This document shows positions 8,067 through 17,492 of a stretch of 55,105 nucleotides of DNA, in pieces. The notes under the pieces were generated by a model. The model ran no database searches and was not told where the DNA came from. It worked only from the letters and a program-made list of their open reading frames with translations. Position 1 is the stretch's first letter. Every line of letters starts with the position of its first letter. Source of the stretch: Pirellulales bacterium (GTDB taxonomy: Bacteria > Planctomycetota > Planctomycetia > Pirellulales > Lacipirellulaceae); the NCBI GenBank assembly GCA_022448345.1, contig JAKVCB010000008.1:1-55105 (forward strand). Direction: 5' to 3'. A program made the translations under genes and the position numbers.

Positions 8067-11000
8067 GGCACAACCTCAATAAAGACCGTCATCTCGTGTT
8101 TGGCGACGGAGACTTTACGGGAGGTACCTTGTGCGAGCGGTTCAAAGAGGATGCGTTCGGCAAGTGTTTCGTTTTGGATATAGGAAAGTGAGTCTTCAAT
8201 GGAAGTGCAAAGTTCTTCCGATTCGGTAACGATGCCGACGTGGATCCGATCGGTAAAGTCACAGTTCTGTTCCTTGCGGGCTTCCTGAATGGCCCGTACG
8301 ACTTCACGAGCGAGCCCTTCGGAAATCAATTCAGGAGAGAGTTCGGTTGCCAGCACGACGACAACTCCCTGGCCTTGTGCCGCAGCCCAGCCCTCTTTAG
8401 CCTGAAGCCGAACTTCAATATCTTCTTCATCCAACTCAAAGGTTGTGTCGTCAGGGAGGTCGACCTGAACTTTGCCAGTCGATTTCAATTCTTCCAGTAG
8501 AACTCCGCCGTCGGCACTACTGAGCAGTTTCTTGACGGCAGGCATGTTCTTGCCCAGTCGGGGGCCAAGCCGTTTGAAATTTGGCACGACCGAGTAGCTG
8601 ATGTAGCGATCGGCGTTTGCAGCGAATTGAACGGCCTTCACATTAAGTTCTTCGGCAATCAGGTCGACATGTTGTTCAAGCCACGCCTGGTGGGTGGAGT
8701 TAGCCAGGATCACTTCTACCTTGGCCAGCGGTTGGCGAACTTTGAGTGAAGCTGCACTGCGGGCATTTCGGCCAAGGGACGTGATTTCACGGAGGAGATG
8801 CATTTGGGCCGAGAGTGATTCATCGATTGCGTCGAGGGTGGGTTCAGGGTAGTCGCACAGGTGAACACTTTCGGCAGCATGGCCGTTATAGACACTGGTC
8901 AGGTTCTGCCAGATCGTTTCCGCCACGAAGGGTACAAAGGGAGCAATTAGTTTGCTTGTGGCAAGCAGGCATTCGTAGAGTGTCCAGTAGGCATCGAGTT
9001 TTGCAGAGGCTTGTTTCTCTTTTGCCCAAAAGCGATTGCGACTGCGACGAACATACCAGTTTGAGAGTGCATCGAGGAATTCAGTAATCCGCCGGCACGC
9101 GTTGAAGTTGTCGTACTGATCCATCTCGGCGATCACGGTAGCAATTGTTTGATTCAACTCGCTGAGGATCCAGCGGTCGAGTTCACTACGGTCTTTTGCG
9201 GGGCGATAGGTTGCTGCCGTGGCGAGTTGTGTGGCGGTGAGTTGGTCCACTTCGCCAGTCACGGCCTCTCCCGGGTCAAAACCGTCGATATTTGCATAGA
9301 TAACAAAGAAGCTGTAAACGTTCCACAGTCGCAACAGGAATTCGGGAATGCTGTCTTTGATGGCCTGTTCGCTGTACCGGATGGAGGTCCAGGGTGGCTG
9401 GTTGGCCAGGAAATACCAACGCAGTGTGTCGGCTCCGTAGCGGTCAAAGATCTCGCCCGGTTCGCGGTAGTTCCGTTTGCTCTTGGACATTTTGCCCACG
9501 CACCGTTTGCTGTTTTTTGGGCCCAGTGCATCGAGAGCCTCTTGTTCGGTGAGAAACAGTTGCTTGCCGTCCTTGCTTTCCCACCACTCCGAAAGCATCA
9601 ATCCGAGCACGATGCAATTTCGGAAGGGGTGAGGGTAGTCGGCCACTGGCTGTGATGGCAGGTCGCCCTGGTGGTTGCCATTGCTCGGTGTGGCACCGAA
9701 CAGCAGGGTGCTAATGGCAAGCTGGCTGTAAAACCAGCCCCGTGTTTGATCGATCGCCTCGCTGATGAAATCTGCAGGAAACTGGCTGTCAAACTGCTCC
9801 CGGGTGGGGCCGTTGGTTTGGCCGTGGTAACCCCACTGGGCAAATGGCATTGCCCCCGAGTCATACCAGCAGTCAATCACTTCGGGAACACGGCGCATCC
9901 GGGTTTCCGCTGCGTAGGGGGAGTCATAGGTGATGGCGTCGATATACGGCTTGTGAACTTTCAGGTCATCCGACAGGTCAGGGTTGGCTGCTTTTGCTTG
10001 TTCCCAAACTTCGGTGCCGGTAACTCCGGGCTTGGAAAGCAACTCGTCATAACTGGCTACGGCTTCCTTCTTGCCAGTTTCATCGCAGACCCAAATTGGC
10101 AGTGGGGTTCCCCAATAGCGTTCTCGTGAAAGGGCCCAATCGACATTGGACTCAAGAAATTTTCCAAACCGGCCATTTTGAATGTGCTGTGGCAGCCAAT
10201 CAATTTTTTGATTGTTGGCAAGCATTGCGTCTTTGAATGCGGTGGTGCGAATAAACCAACTCTGGCGGGGGTACTGGATGAGCGGATCTTGTTCGGCTCT
10301 CCAGCAAAAAGGATAGTCGTGAAGGTATTGCTCCCGGTGATAGAGACTCCCTTGTTGCTTGAGATCCCGAATAATGTCTTTATCGGCTTCTTTCACCCAA
10401 CGTCCCTGGTAGTCGGGGACCTCTGCGGTGAAGCGGCCATCGGGTCCTACGGCGCAAATGAGCTCAGGCCCCTGTTGATCGAGAAAACGTGCCTGTTCAG
10501 CCTGGAACACTTCGTAATCGACTTCACCGAATGCTGGAGCCTGGTGGACGATACCAGAACCGCTGTCGGTGGTGACAAAATCGGCGGCAAGGACCCGCCA
10601 CCCGACAACTTCCTGGTTGCCATCTTTGAGCGTACCCAGCTGGTTTCCCTGGGAGCGGTAGTAGTGCTCAAAGGGTGGCCGGTAGCGCCGACCAATCAGG
10701 TCGGTACCACGACAGGTCGATTCAATCACAAGTTCCCGCTGGGTCTTGCTGGCGATCGTTTCAACCAGATCGGCGGCGATAATCAGTGTTTCGCTATTTT
10801 TCAAACTGGCAGAAGGCAACGGTTCGTTTTCGGCCCCCGTTGGTGCTGGGCCCCGATCGCTCACGGTGGCGTACTCAAGATCAGGATGTACGGCAGCAAA
10901 TTGATTGCTCAGAAGGGTCCAGGGCGTGGTGGTCCAGACGAGAAGGCTGGTATTCGTGTCACTGCCATGTTGGTCGACAAGCGGAAACCGAACAAAGACA

Positions 11001-11614
11001 CTGGGATCGGATACTTCCCGATATCCCTGGCCAACTTCACCGGCCGAAAGGGCCGTACCTCCTTGGGACCACCACCACACGATTTTATGGCCCTGGTACA
11101 GCAGGTCCCGGTCAAAGAGGTTTTTGAGTGACCACCAGACCCCTTCCACATAGCTTTGGTGATAGGTGACGTACGCGTCTTCCAGGTCGACCCAAAATCC
11201 AATCCGCTCGGTCAGGGCCTGCCAATCCTGGATATACCGCCATACGCTTTGTTCACACTTGTGAATAAACGGTTCGACACCATAGTTTTCAATCTCTTCC
11301 TTAGAGTGGATGCCCAGTTCCTTGCACACCTCCACCTCGACCGGAAGGCCATGGGTATCCCAGCCTGCTTTTCGCTCGCAGAGGTACCCCCGCATGGTTC
11401 GATAGCGGGGAAACACATCCTTGATGGTTCGCGTCAGGCAGTGGCCCGGGTGAGGTTTGCCGTTCGCAGTGGGAGGGCCTTCATAAAACACAAAGGAAGG
11501 CGCATCGAGCCGCCGCTGAAGCGACTTTTCGTAAACGGAGTGCTCTTTCCAGAACTTTCCTGTGGCGATTTCTTGGGCGGGAAAGTCGACGTTGTTTTCA
11601 ACTGGATGAAACAT
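8063..11614 (-). CDS. ileS: Isoleucyl-tRNA synthetase, type 2-like
   Basis: A class I synthetase of 1183 residues that charges tRNA-Ile. The HIGH motif reads HPGH at residues 55-58 (context [10 protein letters not shown]) and the KMSKS loop reads [10 protein letters not shown] near residue 705. The editing domain lies between them, and the anticodon-binding domain with a C-terminal extension follows. The forms HPGH and MSKSKRNY, and the absence of a C-terminal zinc knuckle, fit the archaeal/eukaryotic-like type 2 IleRS, the type known for low mupirocin sensitivity. It is somewhat longer than most, with an insert before the KMSKS loop (around [11 protein letters not shown]). It overlaps purN by 4 nt. 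No T-box structure is evident upstream; three short imperfect repeats are found there instead. Confidence 0.95.
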   Translation of the reverse strand: MFHPVENNVDFPAQEIATGKFWKEHSVYEKSLQRRLDAPSFVFYEGPPTANGKPHPGHCLTRTIKDVFPRYRTMRGYLCERKAGWDTHGLPVEVEVCKELGIHSKEEIENYGVEPFIHKCEQSVWRYIQDWQALTERIGFWVDLEDAYVTYHQSYVEGVWWSLKNLFDRDLLYQGHKIVWWWSQGGTALSAGEVGQGYREVSDPSVFVRFPLVDQHGSDTNTSLLVWTTTPWTLLSNQFAAVHPDLEYATVSDRGPAPTGAENEPLPSASLKNSETLIIAADLVETIASKTQRELVIESTCRGTDLIGRRYRPPFEHYYRSQGNQLGTLKDGNQEVVGWRVLAADFVTTDSGSGIVHQAPAFGEVDYEVFQAEQARFLDQQGPELICAVGPDGRFTAEVPDYQGRWVKEADKDIIRDLKQQGSLYHREQYLHDYPFCWRAEQDPLIQYPRQSWFIRTTAFKDAMLANNQKIDWLPQHIQNGRFGKFLESNVDWALSRERYWGTPLPIWVCDETGKKEAVASYDELLSKPGVTGTEVWEQAKAANPDLSDDLKVHKPYIDAITYDSPYAAETRMRRVPEVIDCWYDSGAMPFAQWGYHGQTNGPTREQFDSQFPADFISEAIDQTRGWFYSQLAISTLLFGATPSNGNHQGDLPSQPVADYPHPFRNCIVLGLMLSEWWESKDGKQLFLTEQEALDALGPKNSKRCVGKMSKSKRNYREPGEIFDRYGADTLRWYFLANQPPWTSIRYSEQAIKDSIPEFLLRLWNVYSFFVIYANIDGFDPGEAVTGEVDQLTATQLATAATYRPAKDRSELDRWILSELNQTIATVIAEMDQYDNFNACRRITEFLDALSNWYVRRSRNRFWAKEKQASAKLDAYWTLYECLLATSKLIAPFVPFVAETIWQNLTSVYNGHAAESVHLCDYPEPTLDAIDESLSAQMHLLREITSLGRNARSAASLKVRQPLAKVEVILANSTHQAWLEQHVDLIAEELNVKAVQFAANADRYISYSVVPNFKRLGPRLGKNMPAVKKLLSSADGGVLLEELKSTGKVQVDLPDDTTFELDEEDIEVRLQAKEGWAAAQGQGVVVVLATELSPELISEGLAREVVRAIQEARKEQNCDFTDRIHVGIVTESEELCTSIEDSLSYIQNETLAERILFEPLAQGTSRKVSVAKHEMTVFIEVVP

Positions 11615-11751
11615 GCTTCGAATAGAACACGGTACCGGACAGTTTGCAATCGCAAACGAAGGTTCGGCGCAAACCTACAGCAGCGATGGAAGGAGCAGTG
11701 GATGGGCGGACCCGTTTCCAAGGAAAATGCGATTTGGTAGGGCCGCTGGTG

Positions 11752-11820
11752 AAGTCCTTAGGCAAGCCCCGGTGAAACCATTAGGCAAGTCCTGGCAAAA
11801 CTCTTAGGAAAGCCAAACCC
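11752..11820. repeat. Three tandem imperfect 23-bp repeats upstream of ileS
   Basis: Copies run 11752-11774, 11775-11797 and 11798-11820, each with a TTAGGCAAG-like core (TTAGGCAAG, TTAGGCAAG, TTAGGAAAG) preceded by AAGTCC, AAACCA or AAACTC. They lie 138-206 nt before the ileS ATG, in the likely leader or promoter region. They could be protein-binding sites, RNA elements or a neutral duplication. Confidence 0.55.
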
Positions 11821-11876
11821 AGGTTCATTGGTCAAAGTCGGGATCGCCGTTTCCATTCTTGTGACGGGATTCGACC

Positions 11877-12104
11877 TCATTTGTCGTCATCCGTTGGGAG
11901 GTCCTCGTCCCAATCCTCTTCGAAGTCGTCGTCAAAATCGTCATCAAAATCATCATCGTCGAAATCGTCGAATGGATCCGAAGCACAACGGAGGCCATCC
12001 TCGGCCGGTTCCGACCACCCATGACTTGGCTGAACTAGGATTGGCTGAACTAGGATTGGCTGAACTTCAAACACCACTTGATCACTTTCCAATAGCAAAG
12101 TCAT
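11877..12104 (-). CDS. Small Asp/Phe-rich acidic protein (hypothetical)
   Basis: A 75-codon ORF ending in an extreme run of Asp with spaced Phe (DDFDDDDFDDDF, residues about 46-57) and a tail EEDWDEDLP. I know similar short FDDD-repeat proteins as anonymous planctomycete hypotheticals, from general memory and not from a search. The N-terminal half includes a PILVQPILVQPS repeat encoded by a 15-bp tandem repeat and may not be translated. The ATG at 12104 has AGGGGA about 10 nt upstream. It has the same orientation as ileS, about 260 nt ahead of it. Function unknown; such tails can chelate cations or mimic nucleic acid. Confidence 0.4.
   Translation of the reverse strand: MTLLLESDQVVFEVQPILVQPILVQPSHGWSEPAEDGLRCASDPFDDFDDDDFDDDFDDDFEEDWDEDLPTDDDK
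12026..12070. repeat. 15-bp tandem repeat, three copies
   Basis: The unit TTGGCTGAACTAGGA occurs exactly at 12026-12040 and 12041-12055. A third copy at 12056-12070 diverges in its last 5 bases. The length is a multiple of three, so it leaves the minus-strand acidic ORF open, adding ILVQP units. Confidence 0.85.
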
Positions 12105-12411
12105 TGCTTTTTGGTCCCCTATTTAATTGGAAAGAAAAACAAGAATCTTCACAAACTCGTCTTCGGCATAGACCAACGGGCTCTCTGGCTTTGGCAGGTC
12201 TTTTGCCGCCGGCGGTTTCTCACGACAACTGGGAATTCTCTATTACATGCCCGAAGTTTGTCAAGAATTGATCTCTTCGATTGGTCATTTGGGGGTGCGG
12301 GATGGCCCAGGTTTCCGATTTCCGTGAAAAAACTGGCTTGCGTTGGGCTTCACGGCCGCTTAAGTTCTGTGACTCTGGAAATTCTGGGATATTTTGGAAA
12401 AGAGTCCTGTC
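12105..12411. other. Intergenic region ahead of the BshB1-like gene
   Basis: About 307 nt between the divergent acidic ORF and the deacetylase. Short open frames here have no coding character. No clear promoter pair or hairpin with a T-run was seen. Confidence 0.5.
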
Positions 12412-13131
12412 ATGAGTTTGCCTCCACAACTCGATATTATTGCGGTTGGTGCCCATCCGGATGACGTGGAAATCGCTTGCGGGGGGATTCTGGCCCGATT
12501 GGCTCGTCAGGGGCATTCTGTCGGAATCATTGATTTGACCGACGGAGAACCAACCCCCCTGTCTCCAGGTCCTGAGGTGCGGCTGGCCGAAGCCAAAGAC
12601 GCCGCAGCCGTGTTGGGGGTTCAGCACCGTGTGACCCTTGAGCTTCCCAATCGGAGACTTTTCGATTCGTTTGAAGCACGAACGTTGCTTGCCACCGAAT
12701 TCCGCCGCTATCGGCCCAAATTGGTGATCGGGTTGGGGGCCAGCACGCCAACCGCTTCACCCGACCACTGGCAGGCAATGCAGATCACCGATGCTGCTGT
12801 TTTCTATGCAAAACTGACCAAGTGGGATGAACACTTTGATGGTTTGCCCCCGTTGGTGATCCCTGCCTTGTTGCATTGCTACCTCATCGATCAAGAAGAG
12901 GCCTTATCACGACCTGGGCGGATCATCGCCGACATCAGCGACACGCTCCAGCTCAAGTTGGCGGCAATACGGTGCTATAAAACTCAATTTCCTCCTGAGA
13001 AAGAGTATGTCTTCCAACGGGTCGAAGCGGCAGCCCAATTTTTGGGGCAGGCATCGAGAGTGGAAGCTGCCGAGTTACTGACCAGTCCCCGCCCAGTCTC
13101 GGTTCCTGACTTGATGGGATTTCTTTTTTAA
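12412..13131 (+). CDS. PIG-L/LmbE-family deacetylase, BshB1-like
   Basis: A 239-residue zinc-dependent N-deacetylase. Metal ligands are read as His15 and Asp18 in AHPDDVE (residues 14-20) and His119 in SPDHWQA. The order of blocks (AVGAHPDDVEI, IIDLTDGE, EVRLAEAKDAAAVLG, LELPNR) closely follows BshB1, which deacetylates GlcNAc-malate in bacillithiol synthesis; several LmbE relatives act on other GlcNAc conjugates. No other bacillithiol gene (bshA, bshC) is in the window, so the pathway is inferred from similarity only. The ATG at 12412 follows a GGAAAAGAG stretch. The stop overlaps the pseudouridine synthase stop by 4 nt, tail to tail. Confidence 0.8.
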   Translation: MSLPPQLDIIAVGAHPDDVEIACGGILARLARQGHSVGIIDLTDGEPTPLSPGPEVRLAEAKDAAAVLGVQHRVTLELPNRRLFDSFEARTLLATEFRRYRPKLVIGLGASTPTASPDHWQAMQITDAAVFYAKLTKWDEHFDGLPPLVIPALLHCYLIDQEEALSRPGRIIADISDTLQLKLAAIRCYKTQFPPEKEYVFQRVEAAAQFLGQASRVEAAELLTSPRPVSVPDLMGFLF

Positions 13132-14084
13132 AGCCGCCAGGCTCGCAGCAGTTGGAGTACCTTTGTCAGGTCTTTGGGAATTGGGGCCTGGAAGTCGACT
13201 CGTTCCTGAGTCATGGGGTGCGTCACCGTGAGACGGTGCGCATGCAAAGCCTGGCGCTCCAGTAAAACGATGTCGTTCTCGGAATCGGGATTGATTTGTC
13301 GGGCCGTCAAAACAGATCGACTACCGTAAAGCCGGTCGCACAGCACCGGGTAGCCAAGGTGGGCGAGATGCAACCGGATTTGGTGTGTGCGACCTGTTTT
13401 CGGCTGGGCACAAATCAGGGCGAACCGGTGGAATCGTTCTTCGACCTTGTAAAATGTGGTTGCCTCGCGACTCGACGGGTGCCCGGCCCGAATGGCTTTT
13501 TTTTCTCGTTGCGTCGGGTGATTTCCGATCGGGGCCTCGATGATGTCGCTGTCGCGATCTGGAACGCCAGCCACGATCGCAACGTATTCTTTCTTGACGG
13601 TTCTTGATTTGAATTGGTTGGCCAATGCTTCGTGGGCCTGGTCGTGCTTGGCGATAATAATGACGCCACTGGTGTCACGGTCAAGCCGGTGGACAATGCC
13701 TGGGCGGGTAGGGCCACCCGTTTGGCTTAGTTTGTCAAAATGATAGGCCAGGGCGCTGGCCAAGGTGCCGTCCCAATGTCCGCGGGCCGGATGCACAATC
13801 ATGCCTGCCGGTTTATTGACGACAGCAATCGCTTCGTCTTCGAACAGAATATCGAGTGGAATTGGCTGTGGTTGGGGGCCTTCACGAGGCACCTCAAGTT
13901 GCTCGACCAGAACAATGTCGCCCTGCTTGAGCTTTTGGGAAGACTTGCAGGTTTGACGGTTGACCCGAATGCCACCCGCTTCGATTGCCCGTTGTAGATG
14001 GGCCCGACTCAAATGAGGCAGTTGTTGAGTCAGGAAGTGATCGAGACGCGATCCTGCCTCCGAAGAGACGGTCAGTTCGGTCAC
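13128..14084 (-). CDS. RluA-family 23S rRNA pseudouridine synthase (RluD-like)
   Basis: A 318-residue enzyme that isomerises uridine to pseudouridine in RNA. An N-terminal S4 RNA-binding domain covers about residues 11-60 (SRLDHFL to VNRQTCK). The catalytic domain has the family signature HRLDRDTSG at 132-140, with the nucleophile Asp135, and downstream conserved blocks ending in TGRTHQIRLHL. The domain order and length match RluD, which modifies helix 69 of 23S rRNA, but RluA/B-type targets cannot be excluded. Start: the frame is open far upstream through the acidic repeat tail of the previous gene, in a different frame. The GTG at 14084 begins just before the S4 domain and 23 nt after that gene's stop, so it is preferred; its ribosome-binding site is weak. 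Confidence 0.88.
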   Translation of the reverse strand: MTELTVSSEAGSRLDHFLTQQLPHLSRAHLQRAIEAGGIRVNRQTCKSSQKLKQGDIVLVEQLEVPREGPQPQPIPLDILFEDEAIAVVNKPAGMIVHPARGHWDGTLASALAYHFDKLSQTGGPTRPGIVHRLDRDTSGVIIIAKHDQAHEALANQFKSRTVKKEYVAIVAGVPDRDSDIIEAPIGNHPTQREKKAIRAGHPSSREATTFYKVEERFHRFALICAQPKTGRTHQIRLHLAHLGYPVLCDRLYGSRSVLTARQINPDSENDIVLLERQALHAHRLTVTHPMTQERVDFQAPIPKDLTKVLQLLRAWRL

Positions 14085-14106
14085 CGATTCAGGAGCCAGC
14101 CTGCTC

Positions 14107-15021
14107 TCATTGGTTGGGAGGGGTTTCACCCGCTTTTGCCTCAGCGGCTGTGTCAGACGGTGGGTTCGCCTCCGTGCCCGTGGTTGCCTCAGTGCCTGTT
14201 GTTGGCTCGGCGTCTGTTGTTGGCTCGGCGTCTGTGTCCGGTGTTGCCTCGCTATTGGCGTCATAGCGATCACTTTGGTCGCCCTCCTCACTCTCCCCAA
14301 ATCTCTTGATGATGTCGCCCAAGAGAGCGTCATCATCGGTAGCATCGAACTCGTCGACCTCAAACGGGAGAGTTTGCTCACCAGCACTGGGAGTGCTTTC
14401 CCCCAACGCAGGTAGCGGTGGCGGTTCGGCTTTTGCCAACCAATCTATCGCCTCAAGCGTGTGGGCTTGTTCAAGGGCCTCGGCCCGTTTCTTGGCCAAC
14501 TCGGAAAAGCCACCCTCGACTTTATTGTAGTGGTCGAGGGCAGCATCAATCTCGTTGCGCATTTCGTAAAGACGTCCCAGGCCAAAATTGGCCCGGTTCG
14601 TGACCAACGGATCATCGCTGGAATTGAGCAGGTTCAGATAAGCGTCTTCGGCTTTTTGCAGACTTTTGTCTGCGGTACCACGGAACTGAAAAAAGGCCCG
14701 GGTTGCCCGAAAAAGTTGTCCATCGGCCCAGGTGATATCTGCCCAATTCGCCATTGGATTCCCGGCATTTTCTTCAGCAGCCTGCTTGATAACCTCCAGG
14801 TCGGGCCGAGGTTGTTCGATGGCTCGGTTATAGGCGTTCCAGGCTTCGTTCTGTTGAGCGGCCCTGGACTTTTGCCAGTAGGAGAAAGTCACGAACAGTC
14901 CCATGGCCACAACTGCAGCGACCAGCAGCATGGTTGAGTAAGGCCTGACCCGTTCAATGAACTTGGTCAGATATCCGGCCAGGGCATTGGTTTCCAGATC
15001 GTGGCGACGTTCCGTTTTCAT
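14107..15021 (-). CDS. Single-pass membrane protein with TPR-like region and repetitive acidic tail
   Basis: A 304-residue protein. Residues 1-30 are charged, residues about 31-49 form one transmembrane helix (MLLVAAVVAMGLFVTF), and residues about 55-200 form helical repeats of tetratricopeptide type (for example NRANFGLGRLYEMRNEIDAA). The architecture resembles YfgM, an ancillary translocon and envelope-chaperone partner in proteobacteria, but identity is not claimed. The last 80 residues are low complexity (TTDAEPTTGTEATTGTEA), encoded by 18-bp repeats, and lie in the compartment beyond the membrane with the TPR region. The ATG at 15021 begins the conserved-looking MKTERRHDLETN. It precedes the RluD-like gene by 22 nt, a likely two-gene operon. 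Confidence 0.65.
   Translation of the reverse strand: MKTERRHDLETNALAGYLTKFIERVRPYSTMLLVAAVVAMGLFVTFSYWQKSRAAQQNEAWNAYNRAIEQPRPDLEVIKQAAEENAGNPMANWADITWADGQLFRATRAFFQFRGTADKSLQKAEDAYLNLLNSSDDPLVTNRANFGLGRLYEMRNEIDAALDHYNKVEGGFSELAKKRAEALEQAHTLEAIDWLAKAEPPPLPALGESTPSAGEQTLPFEVDEFDATDDDALLGDIIKRFGESEEGDQSDRYDANSEATPDTDAEPTTDAEPTTGTEATTGTEANPPSDTAAEAKAGETPPNQ
14196..14231. repeat. 18-bp perfect tandem duplication
   Basis: CTGTTGTTGGCTCGGCGT occurs at 14196-14213 and 14214-14231, with degenerate copies on both sides. It lies inside the minus-strand gene at 14107-15021 and encodes its Thr/Glu/Ala repeat tail. The unit length preserves the frame. Confidence 0.9.
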
Positions 15022-15222
15022 GATGGATTGATCCAGTGTGATGACTGGCCAGGGGATACGACGCGATGCCGCACCAACGGCACGTTTCGTCAGGGTAGCT
15101 GGCTGCCGACAATGGCGGTCTGATGTCAGCCTCCACAAGTGTAGGCCTGTGCAACGTTTAACGTCAAGGGTGAGTTACTCCTGGTAGATTGGAACAGACC
15201 GTGGCAAAATGTCCCGCTTGCC

Positions 15223-17265
15223 ATGCCCGACCTCAATCCCCCACAAGATGATGCCGTTCACACGCTCAGCGGCCCGCTCCTGGTGCTTGCTGGGGCGGGT
15301 ACTGGTAAGACCCGCGTGGTCACCTATCGCGTGGCAGAGTTGATTCGCACCGGGACAGCCCCCGAGCGAATTCTGGCTGTAACGTTCACCAAGAAGGCGG
15401 CAGCTGAAATGCGGGAACGTACGGCCAAACTTTTGTCCGGCGGCAGGAGGCGATCCAAGCGGGATAAGCGTCGTCCCGAAATCTCTACGTTTCACTCGCT
15501 TTGTGTGCGCATTTTACGCCGGCACATTGGCCGGTTGGGATATCCCGACTCGTTTACGATTTGTGACCGTGGCGAACAGGAAAGTGTTGCCAGGGCGACA
15601 TTGCGAACGTTGAAAACCCCTACCGACTCGCTCCGGCCGGCAGATCTGCTTGCCATCATCGGCCGTTGGAAAATGAGGTCGGTATGGCCCCCGGAAGCGA
15701 TCGGTCTGGCAGAGACCGATCGCGAGCACGTGGCAGCTATTGCCTATCGGCGTTACCAGGACAGCTTGAAGTCCATTGGCTCGGTCGACTTTGATGATTT
15801 GTTGCTGTTGACCGAGGAAGTCTTTACAAAATGGCCAAGTGTTCGTCGTGAAGAGGCAGCCCGTTTCGACCACGTGTTGATCGACGAGTATCAGGATACC
15901 AACCAAAGTCAGTATCAGATTGTGCGTGGTTTGGCGATGGGGCATCGCAACCTATGTGTGGTTGGTGATGACGACCAATCGATCTATGCCTGGCGGGGAG
16001 CGGAAGTTACCCATATTTTGCGATTTCAGCAGGACTGGCCCGATGCCAAGATTGTTCGGCTCGTTGACAATTACCGTTCCACTGCAGCCATTTTGCACTT
16101 TGCCAATACACTCATTGAGTTCAATCAGACACGGCATGAAAAACAACTCGTGGCAGTTCGCCCAGGTGGTCAGCGGCCACGGATTTTACAATGCAGCCAT
16201 GAAACCGAAGAAGCCCAACAGGTCGTCGCTGATATCAAAGCCCGTCTGCTCGAGACCAAGACCGAGCCCAAGGATATCGCGATCCTTTTTCGCACCAATG
16301 AGCAACCGCGGGCCTTTGAAGCAGAACTCAGACAGGCGGATGTTCCGTATGTTTTGATTGGGGGAATGTCGTTTTTCGATCGCCGCGAGGTCCGCGACAT
16401 TTTTGCCTATTTGCGAGTCATTCAGAACCCGCTTGATGAGCCTTCGCTGCGCCGCATTCTCAATCAGCCACCGCGCGGAATTAGTGATGCAGTGCGAAAA
16501 AAGCTGGTTGATGGTGCCGTTGCCGAGGCAAAGTCGTTCTGGGATTTTTTGCCATCAGCTGGTTCCGTGGATGGCCTCAGCACCAAGGCGGCTGAGGCGG
16601 TTGCCAGGTTCTATCAAACTATGGTCGAGTTGCGGCAGCGCAGCGAAGAGTGTCCGGTCCACATTCTCATTTCAGAGCTGATTGAGCGCATTGGGTATCG
16701 CGACGAACTGGTGCGACAATATCCCAATCCGGAAGAACGAGATTCGCGACTGGCAGCGGTAGAAGAAATTGTCAACGCCGCAGCCAACTGGCAAGGAAAC
16801 CAGGGTAAGGTAGGGAAGCATTCTCGGGCTCGAGCCTCAAAGTCAACGCCAGGCCAATCTCTCCTCGGCGCATTCCTGGACGACATTATCCTCTCGCAAC
16901 AGGAGGAGAGCGATGACAAGGATGCCCAGCTTTCCCGCAATGCGGTTGCCTTGATGACGCTCCATAGCGCCAAGGGCCTGGAATTCCCAGAGGTTTATCT
17001 GGTTGGAATGGAGGAGGGGATCTTGCCTCACAAGCGGTCCTTGGAAGTCGATGGCCAGGCGGTCGACGAGGAACGCAGGCTTTGCTACGTGGGAATCACT
17101 CGAGCCCAGACACGGCTCACCATGACGCTGGCGCTGACGCGACGGAAATGGGGGAAGCCCCGCGAGTCGTTTCCAAGTCGGTTTCTCTTTGAAATGACTG
17201 GCCAGGCGGACAATCCGCGTTCGCCTGGCCAGAAGTCCTCCTCCAAGAGGCAGCGGAAGGGGTAG
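15223..17265 (+). CDS. rep: ATP-dependent 3'-5' DNA helicase, Rep/UvrD/PcrA family
   Basis: A 680-residue superfamily 1A helicase that unwinds DNA at stalled forks or repair gaps. In order: Q motif LNPPQDDAV (residues 4-12), Walker A GAGTGKT (24-30), motif Ia LAVTFTKKAAAEM, motif II DEYQDT (221-226), motif III QSIYAWRGA, motif IV DNYRST, and motifs V/VI TLHSAKGLEFP and YVGITRAQTR. The C-terminal blocks (VGMEEGILPHKRS, RRLCYVGITRAQ, PSRFLFEM) follow E. coli Rep more than UvrD, and the long UvrD C-tail is missing, so rep is favoured. ATG at 15223. The gene is divergent from the TPR-like gene. Confidence 0.9.
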   Translation: MPDLNPPQDDAVHTLSGPLLVLAGAGTGKTRVVTYRVAELIRTGTAPERILAVTFTKKAAAEMRERTAKLLSGGRRRSKRDKRRPEISTFHSLCVRILRRHIGRLGYPDSFTICDRGEQESVARATLRTLKTPTDSLRPADLLAIIGRWKMRSVWPPEAIGLAETDREHVAAIAYRRYQDSLKSIGSVDFDDLLLLTEEVFTKWPSVRREEAARFDHVLIDEYQDTNQSQYQIVRGLAMGHRNLCVVGDDDQSIYAWRGAEVTHILRFQQDWPDAKIVRLVDNYRSTAAILHFANTLIEFNQTRHEKQLVAVRPGGQRPRILQCSHETEEAQQVVADIKARLLETKTEPKDIAILFRTNEQPRAFEAELRQADVPYVLIGGMSFFDRREVRDIFAYLRVIQNPLDEPSLRRILNQPPRGISDAVRKKLVDGAVAEAKSFWDFLPSAGSVDGLSTKAAEAVARFYQTMVELRQRSEECPVHILISELIERIGYRDELVRQYPNPEERDSRLAAVEEIVNAAANWQGNQGKVGKHSRARASKSTPGQSLLGAFLDDIILSQQEESDDKDAQLSRNAVALMTLHSAKGLEFPEVYLVGMEEGILPHKRSLEVDGQAVDEERRLCYVGITRAQTRLTMTLALTRRKWGKPRESFPSRFLFEMTGQADNPRSPGQKSSSKRQRKG

Positions 17266-17492
17266 TCGGCTGCTGGGTAAGTGGTTTTTCTGACAAACCA
17301 GTTTTGCGGGAGATATTCTTCTTTGCAGCTCAAATTAGCGGCGACTGCCTGCTAGCAGTGAGGGGGATGCTGAAGTTGGTGGAATCGACGCTGCACAGTA
17401 AACTGACGGTCCCATTCCCGTGTTTCTGTTCGGCCGCATGTGCCAAACCGACCTATCCCGTACCGAACATGGTTCCACGCAAGGAGGCGTTG

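Noticed and set aside
10178-11131. Long plus-strand open frame (317 codons) antisense to ileS
   Set aside because: It lies wholly inside ileS, whose motifs are unambiguous, and shows no domain or ribosome-binding site. It is a compositional shadow.
11615-11876. T-box riboswitch ahead of ileS
   Set aside because: No T-box sequence or specifier stem was seen. Only the imperfect 23-bp repeats are present.
14085-14387. N-terminal extension of the RluD-like protein through the upstream gene
   Set aside because: The extension is the acidic repeat tail of the TPR-like gene read in another frame (Gln/Arg/Thr-rich). The S4 domain begins just after the GTG at 14084.
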